The position numbers and the translations under genes were made by a program. This document shows positions 50,490 to 58,122 of a DNA stretch of 64,000 nt, piece after piece. Source of the DNA: JAJFIE01 sp964344255 (GTDB taxonomy: Bacteria > Pseudomonadota > Alphaproteobacteria > Rhodospirillales > Casp-alpha2); contig CAYFMQ010000001.1 of the NCBI GenBank assembly GCA_964344255.1, forward strand, positions 310,001 through 374,000, in the 5' to 3' direction. Every line of letters starts with the position of its first letter. Position 1 is the first letter of the stretch. The notes beneath the pieces were generated by a model that ran no database searches, had not been told where the DNA came from, and saw nothing but the letters and a program-made list of their open reading frames with translations.

Positions 50490-51413
50490 TCAGGGCAAAA
50501 CCGTTCCTGGCGTCAAGGCATAGCCACGCAGGAATTCATCCGCGCCCTGCGGCTTTTTCCCCGCCCGTTGCAGCCGTTTCAGGATCAGGCTTCCTTCACC
50601 GCACGCAACGGCGGGACGTCCGTCGAGGATTTCCCCCGGCGTTCCCGGTGCGCTATCGGCCGAGGCTTCCAAAACCTTGATGCGTTCGCCCTCGTGCTCG
50701 AACCAGGTTCCCGGCCAGGGATCGAAGGCTCGAACCGTGCGGGCGATTTCTTCGGCTGGACGGGACCAGTCGATGCGCGCTTCATCGGGGCTCAGCTTGG
50801 CGGCATACGTGACGCCGGTATCCGGCTGCGACACCGCATCGATTTCGCCTTCGGAAAGGTGTTCAAGGACTTCGACGCAGGCCTTGGCGCCCATCTGGGA
50901 TAAAAGGTCATGGAGTTTGCCGCCGGTCATTGCCTGGTCCAGATTCATCGATTTTCGCGACAATACCGGCCCTGTATCCAAGCCCGCATCCATCTGCATG
51001 ATGCAGACACCCGTTTCCTCATCGCCCGCCTGGATTGCCCGCTGGATGGGAGCAGCACCCCGCCACCGGGGCAGCAGGGAGGCATGGACGTTGATGCAAC
51101 CCATCCGGGGCGCTTCAAGGATTTCTTCGGGCAGGATAAGGCCATAGGCGACGACCACAGCGATGTCGGCTCCAAGTCCGGCGAAGGCCGCCTGCACCCC
51201 GGCGTCCTTCAGACTGGCGGGCGTGCGCACCTCAAGGCCCTGTTCGTCGGCGAAGGCGTGAACAGGACAGGGACGTTCCTTGTGGCCGCGCCCGGCGGGC
51301 CGGGGCGGCTGGGCGTAAACGCAAGCGACCTCGTGACCGACGTCCAGGATGGCCCGGAGCGTGGGAATGGAAAAATCAGGGCTGCCCATGAAGACAACAC
51401 GCAAGGCGCTCAT
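50490..51413 (-). CDS. fmt: Methionyl-tRNA formyltransferase
   Basis: 307 residues. It formylates initiator Met-tRNA. Landmarks: VVFMGSPDFS, the catalytic block INVHASLLPRWRGAAPI, QMDAGLDTGPV and the C-terminal tRNA-binding region beginning near DGRPAVACGEGSL. It lies downstream of def with 42 bases between, in the familiar def-fmt order. Confidence 0.97.
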   Translation of the reverse strand: MSALRVVFMGSPDFSIPTLRAILDVGHEVACVYAQPPRPAGRGHKERPCPVHAFADEQGLEVRTPASLKDAGVQAAFAGLGADIAVVVAYGLILPEEILEAPRMGCINVHASLLPRWRGAAPIQRAIQAGDEETGVCIMQMDAGLDTGPVLSRKSMNLDQAMTGGKLHDLLSQMGAKACVEVLEHLSEGEIDAVSQPDTGVTYAAKLSPDEARIDWSRPAEEIARTVRAFDPWPGTWFEHEGERIKVLEASADSAPGTPGEILDGRPAVACGEGSLILKRLQRAGKKPQGADEFLRGYALTPGTVLP

Positions 51414-51455
51414 TCGGTGCTCCCCCCTTCAGGCATAAGACTAGAACGAAGAGGA

Positions 51456-51980
51456 TCAGGCCGTAACCAGATCCCCTTTCTTTTTGGCTTTCGTCAGTTT
51501 CTTCAAGATCATGTTCCGCTTCAGCGAGGAAACATGATCGACAAACAACACGCCGTCCAGGTGATCGATCTCGTGCTGCACGCAGGTCGCCATCATGCCG
51601 TCCGCATCCATTTCGCGGATTTCGTTCTCACGGTCCAGATACCGGATCTTGATGGTTTCCGGGCGGTCCACCTCGGCAAAGTGTTCCGGCAGGGACAGGC
51701 AACCTTCTTCCTTGGTGACGATGACATCCGATTCCCAGATCACTTCCGGGTTCGCCATGGCGACGGGTTCACGTTCTTCATCAGGATGAGCAATATCCAC
51801 CACGATGACCCGCTTGAGCACCCCAACCTGCGGCGCGGCGAGACCAATGCCGTGGGCGTCATACATGGTTTCCAGCATGTCGTCCATGAGCGTGCGAACC
51901 TCGTCGTCCACGTTATCGACCGCCAGCGCCTCGCCCTTCAGGCGGGGGTCGGGAGCAACGATAATGGGTAACCTGGCCAC
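51456..51980 (-). CDS. def: Peptide deformylase
   Basis: 174 residues. The three motifs are GIGLAAPQVG, EGCLSLP with metal ligand Cys94, and QHEIDHLDG with His136, Glu137 and His140. It removes the N-formyl group from new proteins. It heads the def-fmt unit; AGAGAACACCC upstream of the ATG gives a fair ribosome site. Confidence 0.97.
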   Translation of the reverse strand: MARLPIIVAPDPRLKGEALAVDNVDDEVRTLMDDMLETMYDAHGIGLAAPQVGVLKRVIVVDIAHPDEEREPVAMANPEVIWESDVIVTKEEGCLSLPEHFAEVDRPETIKIRYLDRENEIREMDADGMMATCVQHEIDHLDGVLFVDHVSSLKRNMILKKLTKAKKKGDLVTA

Positions 51981-52231
51981 GGGTGTTCTCTCCGGTTGTC
52001 GAAGGTGGTCGTTTCAACGGATTTTCATTGGGACTGACATATTGCCTCGACCCCCGGGCGTCAAGGTCAACACGGACAGAATGCGCCCTCAAAACGCTCA
52101 TTCATCACCGATTCGTTAGTTTTCACCCAATGAGCGACTTCCGGCGGCAATATTCCCGGCCAAATCCCCTGCTTTTCCCTTGGATTTTCCTTCAAGGGTG
52201 CATGCCCCTGCCGCACCGTGTAAAAAAGGGT

Positions 52232-53347
52232 ATGACTGTGGAACAGATGTTCATGTTCGGAATTATGGCGCTGGTGCTCCTGGCGCTGATCGCCGTCCTG
52301 TTGCTCCGGCGCTCGGGAAGCGCCCGGGACTCGGATATCGGTCTCGCCAGCACCATCCAACGCCTGCAGGACACGGCGGAACGGCTGGACACCAACCAGA
52401 AGGTTCTCGCCGACAGGCTGCAACAGACCCAGGGCACGGTGAACGAGCGCATGGACGCTCTGCACAAACGACTCGGCGACGGCCTGCAACAGCATACGGA
52501 AAAGACCGGCGAGACGCTCAAGACCCTGCACGAACGCCTCGCCGTCATCGATGACGCGCAAAAGAACATCACCGACCTGTCGCAACAGATGGTGGGATTG
52601 CAGGATATCCTGTCCAACAAGCAGGCGCGCGGCGCCTTCGGCGAGATTCAACTGAACGACCTGGTCTCCGCCATCCTGCCGCCGAGCGCCTACCAGACCC
52701 AGGCAACCCTCTCCAACGGCAAGCGGGTGGACTGCCTGCTGCTGCTGCCGTTGCCGCCCGGCCCCATCGCCATCGATTCCAAGTTTCCCCTGGAATCCTA
52801 CGCCGCCCTCCAGGCCGCCGACGACGACATCCAGCGCGCCCAGGCCGAACGCGCCTTCTCCGCCGATGTCGCCAAGCACGTGAAAGACATTTCCGAGAAA
52901 TACATCATTGCCGGAGAAACGGCGGAAAGCGCCATCATGTTCCTGCCAAGTGAGGCCATCTACGCCGAACTGCACGCCAATGCGAAGCTGCGCGGCGTCA
53001 TCGAGGAGAGCTTTCGGCGGCGGGTCTGGATCGTCTCGCCGACGACGCTGATGGCGACGCTGAACACGGTGCGCGCCGTGTTGAAAGACGCCCGCATGAA
53101 GGAACAGGCCGGCGTCATCCAGAAGCAGGTCGGCGAGCTGATCAAGGACGTGGGCAGGCTCGACGATCGGGTCGGCAAGCTGAAAACCCACTTCTCCCAG
53201 GCCGAGAAGGACATTACCGATATCCAGACGTCGACGCGCAAGATCGTCTCCAAGGGCGAGAAGATCGAGGCCGTGCAACTGGGCGAAGAAACCTCGCCCG
53301 CCGAAGACCTGCCCCCGCCCCGGCCGGTGGATCAGAAGCTGATCTGA
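52232..53347 (+). CDS. rmuC: DNA recombination protein RmuC family
   Basis: 371 residues from the ATG at 52232, chosen because the membrane anchor (FGIMALVLLALIAVLLLRR) then lies at the N-terminus; an ATG at 52202 and longer frames are possible. A coiled coil (about 30-125) follows, then the RmuC nuclease-like core with GAFGEIQLNDLVSAILPPS, RVDCLLLLPLPPGPIAIDSKFPLE split by the active-site aspartate, and FLPSEAIYAELHA. Family members limit inversions at repeats. Confidence 0.9.
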   Translation: MTVEQMFMFGIMALVLLALIAVLLLRRSGSARDSDIGLASTIQRLQDTAERLDTNQKVLADRLQQTQGTVNERMDALHKRLGDGLQQHTEKTGETLKTLHERLAVIDDAQKNITDLSQQMVGLQDILSNKQARGAFGEIQLNDLVSAILPPSAYQTQATLSNGKRVDCLLLLPLPPGPIAIDSKFPLESYAALQAADDDIQRAQAERAFSADVAKHVKDISEKYIIAGETAESAIMFLPSEAIYAELHANAKLRGVIEESFRRRVWIVSPTTLMATLNTVRAVLKDARMKEQAGVIQKQVGELIKDVGRLDDRVGKLKTHFSQAEKDITDIQTSTRKIVSKGEKIEAVQLGEETSPAEDLPPPRPVDQKLI

Positions 53348-53351
53348 GGAT

Positions 53352-53945
53352 TTATACGGGCCTTCGCGCCTTCAACGCCGTGGTCAGCGTGCCTTCGTCA
53401 AGATAATCCAGCTCACCCCCCACCGGCACGCCGTGAGCCAACGCGGTGACGTTGACGCCATGCTCCGATAAGCGCTCGGCGATATAGTGCGACGTGGTCT
53501 GGCCGTCCACGGTGGCGCTCAACGCCAGCACTACTTCCCCGACCTCGCCGTCTTTCACGCGGGTGAGGAACTGCGGCAATTTAAGATCATCCGGCCCGAC
53601 GCCGTCCAGGGCCGAAAGCGTGCCGCCCAGCACATGATAGAGCCCCTTGTAAGCAGCGGTGCGTTCCAGCGCCCACAGGTCCGCCACGTCCTCCACCACG
53701 CAGATGACGCCGTGGTCCCGCTTCGGACCGTTGCAGATGGTGCAGGGATCGACGGTATCGATATTGCCGCACTGGCCGCACACGCGGATGCCTTCGGAGA
53801 CGTCCGTCAACGCACGGATCAGGGGCTGCATCTGCGATTCGCGACGTTTGATCAGGTGCAGCACCACGCGCCTCGCCGAGCGGGGGCCGAGCCCCGGCAG
53901 CTTGGCCAGTTGCTGGATCAGGCGGTCGACGGCGGCGTCATGCAT
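53352..53945 (-). CDS. recR: Recombination mediator RecR
   Basis: 197 residues. The helix-hairpin-helix at the start (KLPGLGPRSARRVVLHL), a zinc finger CGQCGNIDTVDPCTIC, and a Toprim domain with ICVVEDVADLWALE are all present. It works with RecF/RecO in gap repair. It follows the ybaB gene by 24 bases, the usual dnaX-ybaB-recR order, here with a few genes interposed between dnaX and ybaB. Confidence 0.97.
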   Translation of the reverse strand: MHDAAVDRLIQQLAKLPGLGPRSARRVVLHLIKRRESQMQPLIRALTDVSEGIRVCGQCGNIDTVDPCTICNGPKRDHGVICVVEDVADLWALERTAAYKGLYHVLGGTLSALDGVGPDDLKLPQFLTRVKDGEVGEVVLALSATVDGQTTSHYIAERLSEHGVNVTALAHGVPVGGELDYLDEGTLTTALKARRPV

Positions 53946-53969
53946 GGGCGCTTATCCTGGACGATGCTC

Positions 53970-54293
53970 TCAGAACGGCAACTGCATGCCCGGCGGCAGT
54001 TGCAGCCCGCCGGTCAGTTCGGACATTTTCTCCCGCATCTGGACATCGACCTTGTTCCGGGCGTCGTTGATGGCGGCGACGATCAGGTCTTCCAGCATGT
54101 CGGAGTCGCCCTCGCCCACAAGCGAAGGATCGATTTTCGTGCGCCGGGCCTCGCCCTTGCCGTTCAGCGTGACCTCGACCATGCCGCCGGCGGCGGTGCC
54201 GGTCACTTCCATTTCGGCCAGCTGGTCCTGCATTTCCTGCATCTTGGTCTGCATTTCCTGGGCCTGCTTCATCATGTTCGCGAAATTCTTCAT
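53970..54293 (-). CDS. ybaB: YbaB/EbfC nucleoid-associated protein
   Basis: 107 residues. It begins MKNFANMMKQAQEMQTKM and has GGMVEVTLNGKGEARRTKID in the core, as in EbfC/YbaB dimers that bind DNA. Upstream of recR in one unit. The promoter is in the 90-base gap shared with the divergent exonuclease gene. Confidence 0.95.
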   Translation of the reverse strand: MKNFANMMKQAQEMQTKMQEMQDQLAEMEVTGTAAGGMVEVTLNGKGEARRTKIDPSLVGEGDSDMLEDLIVAAINDARNKVDVQMREKMSELTGGLQLPPGMQLPF

Positions 54294-54382
54294 ACGTCGT
54301 CTCTCTCATGCGCGACTTTTACAGTCCGCGGGGTTGGGAAGGGTTCTGTCTATGGTGTATAACAGGCGAGAGAGGGAGTGTC

Positions 54383-55213
54383 ATGTCACACCAGAACCTG
54401 TTTGTCTTCGATATCGAAACCGTGCCGGACACGGATGCCGTGCCGAACCTGACCGGATTCGAGGACCCGGACATCGAAGCGCGGCGCGCCGAGATCGAGC
54501 GTTATCATCTCGACATCACCGATGGCCGCAATCCCTTCCCGCGCCAGCCTTTCCACAGGGTCGTCGCCATCAGCTTCCTGGAAGCCGAGATCGAACGCGA
54601 CGGACTGGAGGAGTTCTATCTGTTGAAAGAGTTGCGTTCCGGCGGAGATGAGGGTTCCAGCGAAAAGGAACTGGTTGAAGGATTCTTCCGCTATGTCGAA
54701 CGCCTGCGCCCCAGGCTGGTCAGCTTCAACGGCCGCGGCTTCGACCTGGCCGTTCTCAAGTACCGCGCCATGGTGCATGGCGTTAGCGCCAGGTTCCTCT
54801 ATTCGGACGGCGACAAGTGGAACAGTTACACGTCGCGCTATTCCGATGACTGGCACTGCGATCTTATGGAGGTGCTTTCCGACTATGGCGCCTCGGCGCG
54901 GGTCAAGCTGAATGAGGTCTGCTCGGTGCTGGGCTTTCCCGGCAAGTTCGGCGTCGATGGCTCAAAAGTATCCGAGATGGTGGATAATGGACAGGTCGGC
55001 GATATCCGGGACTATTGCGAAACGGACGTGCTGAACACCTATCTTGTCTATCTCAGGCACATGCACCACCGCGGCAAGTTCAGCACCGACAGTTACAACC
55101 GCGCCATCGCCGATGTTGTATCGCTGATCGAAAGCGAGGGTGAGGAGCGCCCGCACCTGAAGGACTTCATGGCCGCCTGGGGCTTGGCCTGCGGCAATGA
55201 TTTCATGTTGTAG
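54383..55213 (+). CDS. PolB-type 3'-5' exonuclease domain protein
   Basis: 276 residues from the ATG at 54383, preceded by GAGAGGGAG. DEDD exonuclease motifs: VFDIETVPD (Asp10, Glu12), SFNGRGFDLAVL, and the final YCETDVLNTYLVYLR. It corresponds to stand-alone exonucleases related to the proofreading domain of DNA polymerase B. Whether DNA or RNA is degraded is unknown. It precedes a small cysteine protein by 19 bases. Confidence 0.88.
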   Translation: MSHQNLFVFDIETVPDTDAVPNLTGFEDPDIEARRAEIERYHLDITDGRNPFPRQPFHRVVAISFLEAEIERDGLEEFYLLKELRSGGDEGSSEKELVEGFFRYVERLRPRLVSFNGRGFDLAVLKYRAMVHGVSARFLYSDGDKWNSYTSRYSDDWHCDLMEVLSDYGASARVKLNEVCSVLGFPGKFGVDGSKVSEMVDNGQVGDIRDYCETDVLNTYLVYLRHMHHRGKFSTDSYNRAIADVVSLIESEGEERPHLKDFMAAWGLACGNDFML

Positions 55214-55232
55214 ACCGGCGGAGGAGAATACA

Positions 55233-55415
55233 ATGTCAGATATACGGATGGAAGACTGCATCAACGATGTCTGCCCCTGGTCCGGCGATCCGGTGCAGGA
55301 AGACTCGCTGACCCTCTACAAGGGCCAGGTCGTGGGTTTCTGCAACCCCGGCTGTAAGGACAAGTTCGAGAAGGCGGTCAATTTGTTTGATCAGGCCCTA
55401 ACCGTTGAGAAATAG
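55233..55415 (+). CDS. 60-residue YHS-like cysteine protein
   Basis: 60 residues from the ATG at 55233, with GGAGGAGA just upstream. Four cysteines: DCIND, DVCPWSGDPV, and GFCNPGCKDKFEKA. The pattern CPxSGxPV...GFCNPGCxDKF is that of YHS/TRASH-like metal-binding modules. It may bind a metal ion such as copper or zinc. It follows the exonuclease gene closely and is probably co-transcribed with it. Confidence 0.8.
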   Translation: MSDIRMEDCINDVCPWSGDPVQEDSLTLYKGQVVGFCNPGCKDKFEKAVNLFDQALTVEK

Positions 55416-55604
55416 TATTCACAAGTCGGCCCGTAACCTCTTTCAAACAATGATTCTTTCGCCAAATCAAGCGCTTGATCGCTTAAATATACCACCAAAT
55501 TGACCGCTTTCTCCCGATTGCACGCCGTTCCAATTGAGCGTATTACGATAGTGACGCTGTTTCTCCACTCGCAGCTTCCCCAGAACCACCGAGATTCAGC
55601 GAGT

Positions 55605-55634
55605 CCCCCGGCCTTCCCCCAAGATGGCCGGGGG
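55605..55634. terminator. Strong GC-rich hairpin between converging genes
   Basis: CCCCCGGCC (55605-55613) pairs perfectly with GGCCGGGGG (55626-55634); outer AGCG/CGCT pairing lengthens it. It lies between the small YHS-like gene and the enoyl-CoA hydratase and may end transcription of either, though there is no T-run. Confidence 0.4.
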
Positions 55635-55667
55635 GCGCTTCTGGAACGATTATTCCCGAAAACCCGT

Positions 55668-56474
55668 CTACCGCCCCTTCCACACAGGCGCGCGTTTTTC
55701 CGCGAACGCCTTGGGGCCTTCCTTCATGTCTTCGGAATCGAGCATCTTTTCGTAATGTGGGAAGGTGCCCTTGTTGCGGGACATATGCTCGAAAGAATCC
55801 TCAACGGACATTTCGGCGGTTCCGTAGAAGGTTTCCTTGAGCGCCGTCAGCGCCAGTGGCGCACCGGTTGAAATGTGTTCGGCCATTTCCCTGGCCGTGT
55901 TCATCAGGTCCTCGCGCGGCACGATCCTGTGAACGAAGCCCCAGCGGTGGGCCTCCTCGGCGCTCATGCGGCGGCCCGTGTACATCATCTCCAGGGCCAC
56001 GTTGTGGGGAATTTTCTTCGGTAGCCGCTGTATCGCGCCCGCATCGGGCAGCAGACCGCGTTCCATTTCCGGCAGCCAGAAATCGGCCTCCGGCACGGAC
56101 AGCACGATGTCGGAAGCCAGCGCCACCTCGAACCCGCCGCCGATGGTATGGCCGTTCACCGCCGCAATCACGGGTTTATAGAGATCCCACATCTCGGTGA
56201 AACCGGCGAAACCGCCGGGCGACATGCCGAGGTTTTCAGGCTCGTCCATGCCATCGAAGGACTCGGCCGCTTCCTTCAGATCCCAACCGGCGGAAAAGCA
56301 CTTCTCTCCCGATCCCGTAATCAACCCAACGGTCAGGTCCGGATCGTCACGCAAGGTGGCGAAAGCGTCATATAGCGCGTTGGTCATTGCCGTGTTGATG
56401 GCGTTGACCGGCGGATGGTTCATGGTGATTTCCAGGACCTTGCCGTTACGTTCGGTGAGGACGACTGATGACAT
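55668..56474 (-). CDS. Enoyl-CoA hydratase/isomerase (crotonase) family
   Basis: 268 residues. Crotonase motifs: PPVNAIN, the oxyanion segment EKCFSAGWDLKE, and VNGHTIGGGFEVALASDIV, in which the second oxyanion glycine and following acidic positions resemble carnitinyl-CoA dehydratases (CaiD) and hydratases alike. The C-terminal ends AFAEKRAPVWKGR, normal for the family. No beta-oxidation genes are adjacent. The physiological acyl-CoA is unknown. Confidence 0.9.
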   Translation of the reverse strand: MSSVVLTERNGKVLEITMNHPPVNAINTAMTNALYDAFATLRDDPDLTVGLITGSGEKCFSAGWDLKEAAESFDGMDEPENLGMSPGGFAGFTEMWDLYKPVIAAVNGHTIGGGFEVALASDIVLSVPEADFWLPEMERGLLPDAGAIQRLPKKIPHNVALEMMYTGRRMSAEEAHRWGFVHRIVPREDLMNTAREMAEHISTGAPLALTALKETFYGTAEMSVEDSFEHMSRNKGTFPHYEKMLDSEDMKEGPKAFAEKRAPVWKGR

Positions 56475-56786
56475 GTGCGTGTTTCCCTGCTTGGTCGTTA
56501 AACGAATTCCCGAGAAAACAGGGAAGGCACGGCCCGCGCCACTAACCCCGGGTTGTTTTTACAAATTTTTTCTTCTTATGCGGGAATTTTTAGGATAACC
56601 GTTTGTTTTAGAAGGAAAAGAATATGTGAAAAACAACGGCAAAGACACCTATCGCTGAATCGTGTTTCGCCTGAATCCCTCGAGCAACTGGTCCGTTCCC
56701 AACCTCTGCGTGGCGAAACGAAGCGTTCAAAGAACGCCGCCGGTTCAAACAGCCTGCCACCAGGCCGTGTTACTAAAATTCAGGTT
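56475..56786. other. Intergenic region without a recognised gene
   Basis: 312 bases between two minus-strand genes. It should hold the hydratase promoter. I see no credible reading frame; a good AGAAGGAAAAG near 56610 precedes only a ten-codon GTG frame. An 8-base inverted repeat (GTTTCGCC / GGCGAAAC) is widely spaced and probably chance. Confidence 0.5.
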
Positions 56787-57320
56787 TCATTCCCATGTTA
56801 AAGGATAAGGAACGAAATTCTCGTCGATGCATCCATAGGTGCTGAATTCTGGAACGTTGAAATCATTGTTCAGGATGAGATCCGCATAAAATCGATCTCG
56901 GCAAAAAATGATCGTTGCAGCGCAAGGCCAAATTTTCTGGCTGCTCAAGGTCCCGAATTTACCGAGCGGTGTTTCAAACAAAAAGTAGTTGAAATATGGC
57001 GCCAAAACACCATCCGCTTGGACGTCTTTTAGCGGTGGGTCAAGGTGGTATAGCCTGCGGTTTTCCCTTGCATCAATCAATGAAAGGGTTGTCGTTTGAT
57101 CAAAGCGACCCCAATAGAGTTCTTTTCCAGAAACCTGCACTAAATCAAACGAGGCATTGAATATTCGTGTGTAATGCCACTTGCCTTCCATGCCACGTTG
57201 GCATACAGGAAATTCGTCCGGTGGCTGGGGTTCCGTCCAATCGGCCCCAACGGGCAACGCTATCATGGTAATCAGCAACACCAATACCGGAATAGCCCAA
57301 TTGAAAAATCGTTTAAACAT
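56787..57320 (-). CDS. Secreted paralogue A, unknown function
   Basis: 177 residues from the ATG at 57320, chosen by alignment to its neighbour. A signal peptide ends near GAD (residue 26). Mature landmarks shared with the next gene: FPxC, RRLYHLDPP, NYFLFETPLGKFG, KIWPCAATIIFC, NDF, a late cysteine and the C-terminal PYPLTWE. Four shared cysteines suggest two disulfides. I do not know the family. The stop is followed by GAAACCTGAA, as in the paralogue. Confidence 0.65.
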   Translation of the reverse strand: MFKRFFNWAIPVLVLLITMIALPVGADWTEPQPPDEFPVCQRGMEGKWHYTRIFNASFDLVQVSGKELYWGRFDQTTTLSLIDARENRRLYHLDPPLKDVQADGVLAPYFNYFLFETPLGKFGTLSSQKIWPCAATIIFCRDRFYADLILNNDFNVPEFSTYGCIDENFVPYPLTWE

Positions 57321-57369
57321 CTGCTCTATCAACCTATCAACCGTCAGGCCCTGATACTAATTTCAGGTT

Positions 57370-57909
57370 TCATTCCCAGGTTAGGGAATAAGGGACATAA
57401 ACGTTATGAATGCACTGATCGGTACCGTTGACTTCTAACCCAAAATCATTCTCAAGAATCTCGTTAGCTCGAATTTTTCTATAACAAAACGAAACAGTTA
57501 CTGCGCAGGGCCAAATTTTTTCTCCAAGCAATAAACCGAGCTTTCCCATCGGATTTTCAAATAGAATATAGTTTATCATCGCTTCCGGTTGGTCTCCCCA
57601 GTAATCCCATATAGGTGGATCGAAACGGTAAAGTCGCCGTGTATCTTGTTCATCAACAAAAGATATGGACGAAGACTGGTCATGATAGCTCCACCAGATA
57701 TCGTTTTCCTTGATGTGGACTTTATGTCCTTTCGCGTACGCTTCTGAGTCTGGGCCGACATAAAACCATTCCCCATCCATGGTTCTCCGGCATTCGGGAA
57801 ATCCATCCGGCAACTGGGGTTGTGGGGGATTGGCCCAGGCAGGCCCAGCCATCAAGGTAATCAGCAACGCCAATACCGGAACAGCCCATTTAAATAACCG
57901 TTGCATCAT
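57370..57909 (-). CDS. Secreted paralogue B, unknown function
   Basis: 179 residues from the ATG at 57909 (GAGA 8 bases upstream). The signal peptide (MMQRLFKWAVPVLALLITL) ends near AWA. It shares with paralogue A the blocks RRLYRFDPP, NYILFENPMGKLG, KIWPCAVTVSFC and the end PYSLTWE, plus four cysteines. The two lie head to tail with about 50 bases between, so they arose by tandem duplication. The signal-peptide DNA is markedly more alike than the mature coding DNA. Function unknown; likely periplasmic or secreted. Confidence 0.68.
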   Translation of the reverse strand: MMQRLFKWAVPVLALLITLMAGPAWANPPQPQLPDGFPECRRTMDGEWFYVGPDSEAYAKGHKVHIKENDIWWSYHDQSSSISFVDEQDTRRLYRFDPPIWDYWGDQPEAMINYILFENPMGKLGLLLGEKIWPCAVTVSFCYRKIRANEILENDFGLEVNGTDQCIHNVYVPYSLTWE

Positions 57910-58032
57910 TTGTGCTGTCTCTAGATCTATCGCCTCAGTTCTACACCCCATAATAGAGCCAAATGTGGCCTACCCATGGCATAAAAAAACGACCATCGCT
58001 GGAGCGAGGTCGCACGTGTGCCTTTCGATAAA

Positions 58033-58056
58033 AACGGATTTATGCATAAATCCGTT
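58033..58056. repeat. 24-bp perfect palindrome upstream of paralogue B
   Basis: The half-site AACGGATTTATG is followed immediately by its exact reverse complement. It lies about 125 bases upstream of the paralogue B start and downstream of dnaX; it may be an operator, or a terminator-like hairpin for dnaX, though no T-run follows on the minus strand. Confidence 0.7.
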
Positions 58057-58122
58057 AAAGTGTCAAGGAATTTTTACCTATTTCTGGCAAGCCGCTATAA
58101 CAGGCGCGAAGTCTGACAGGGT

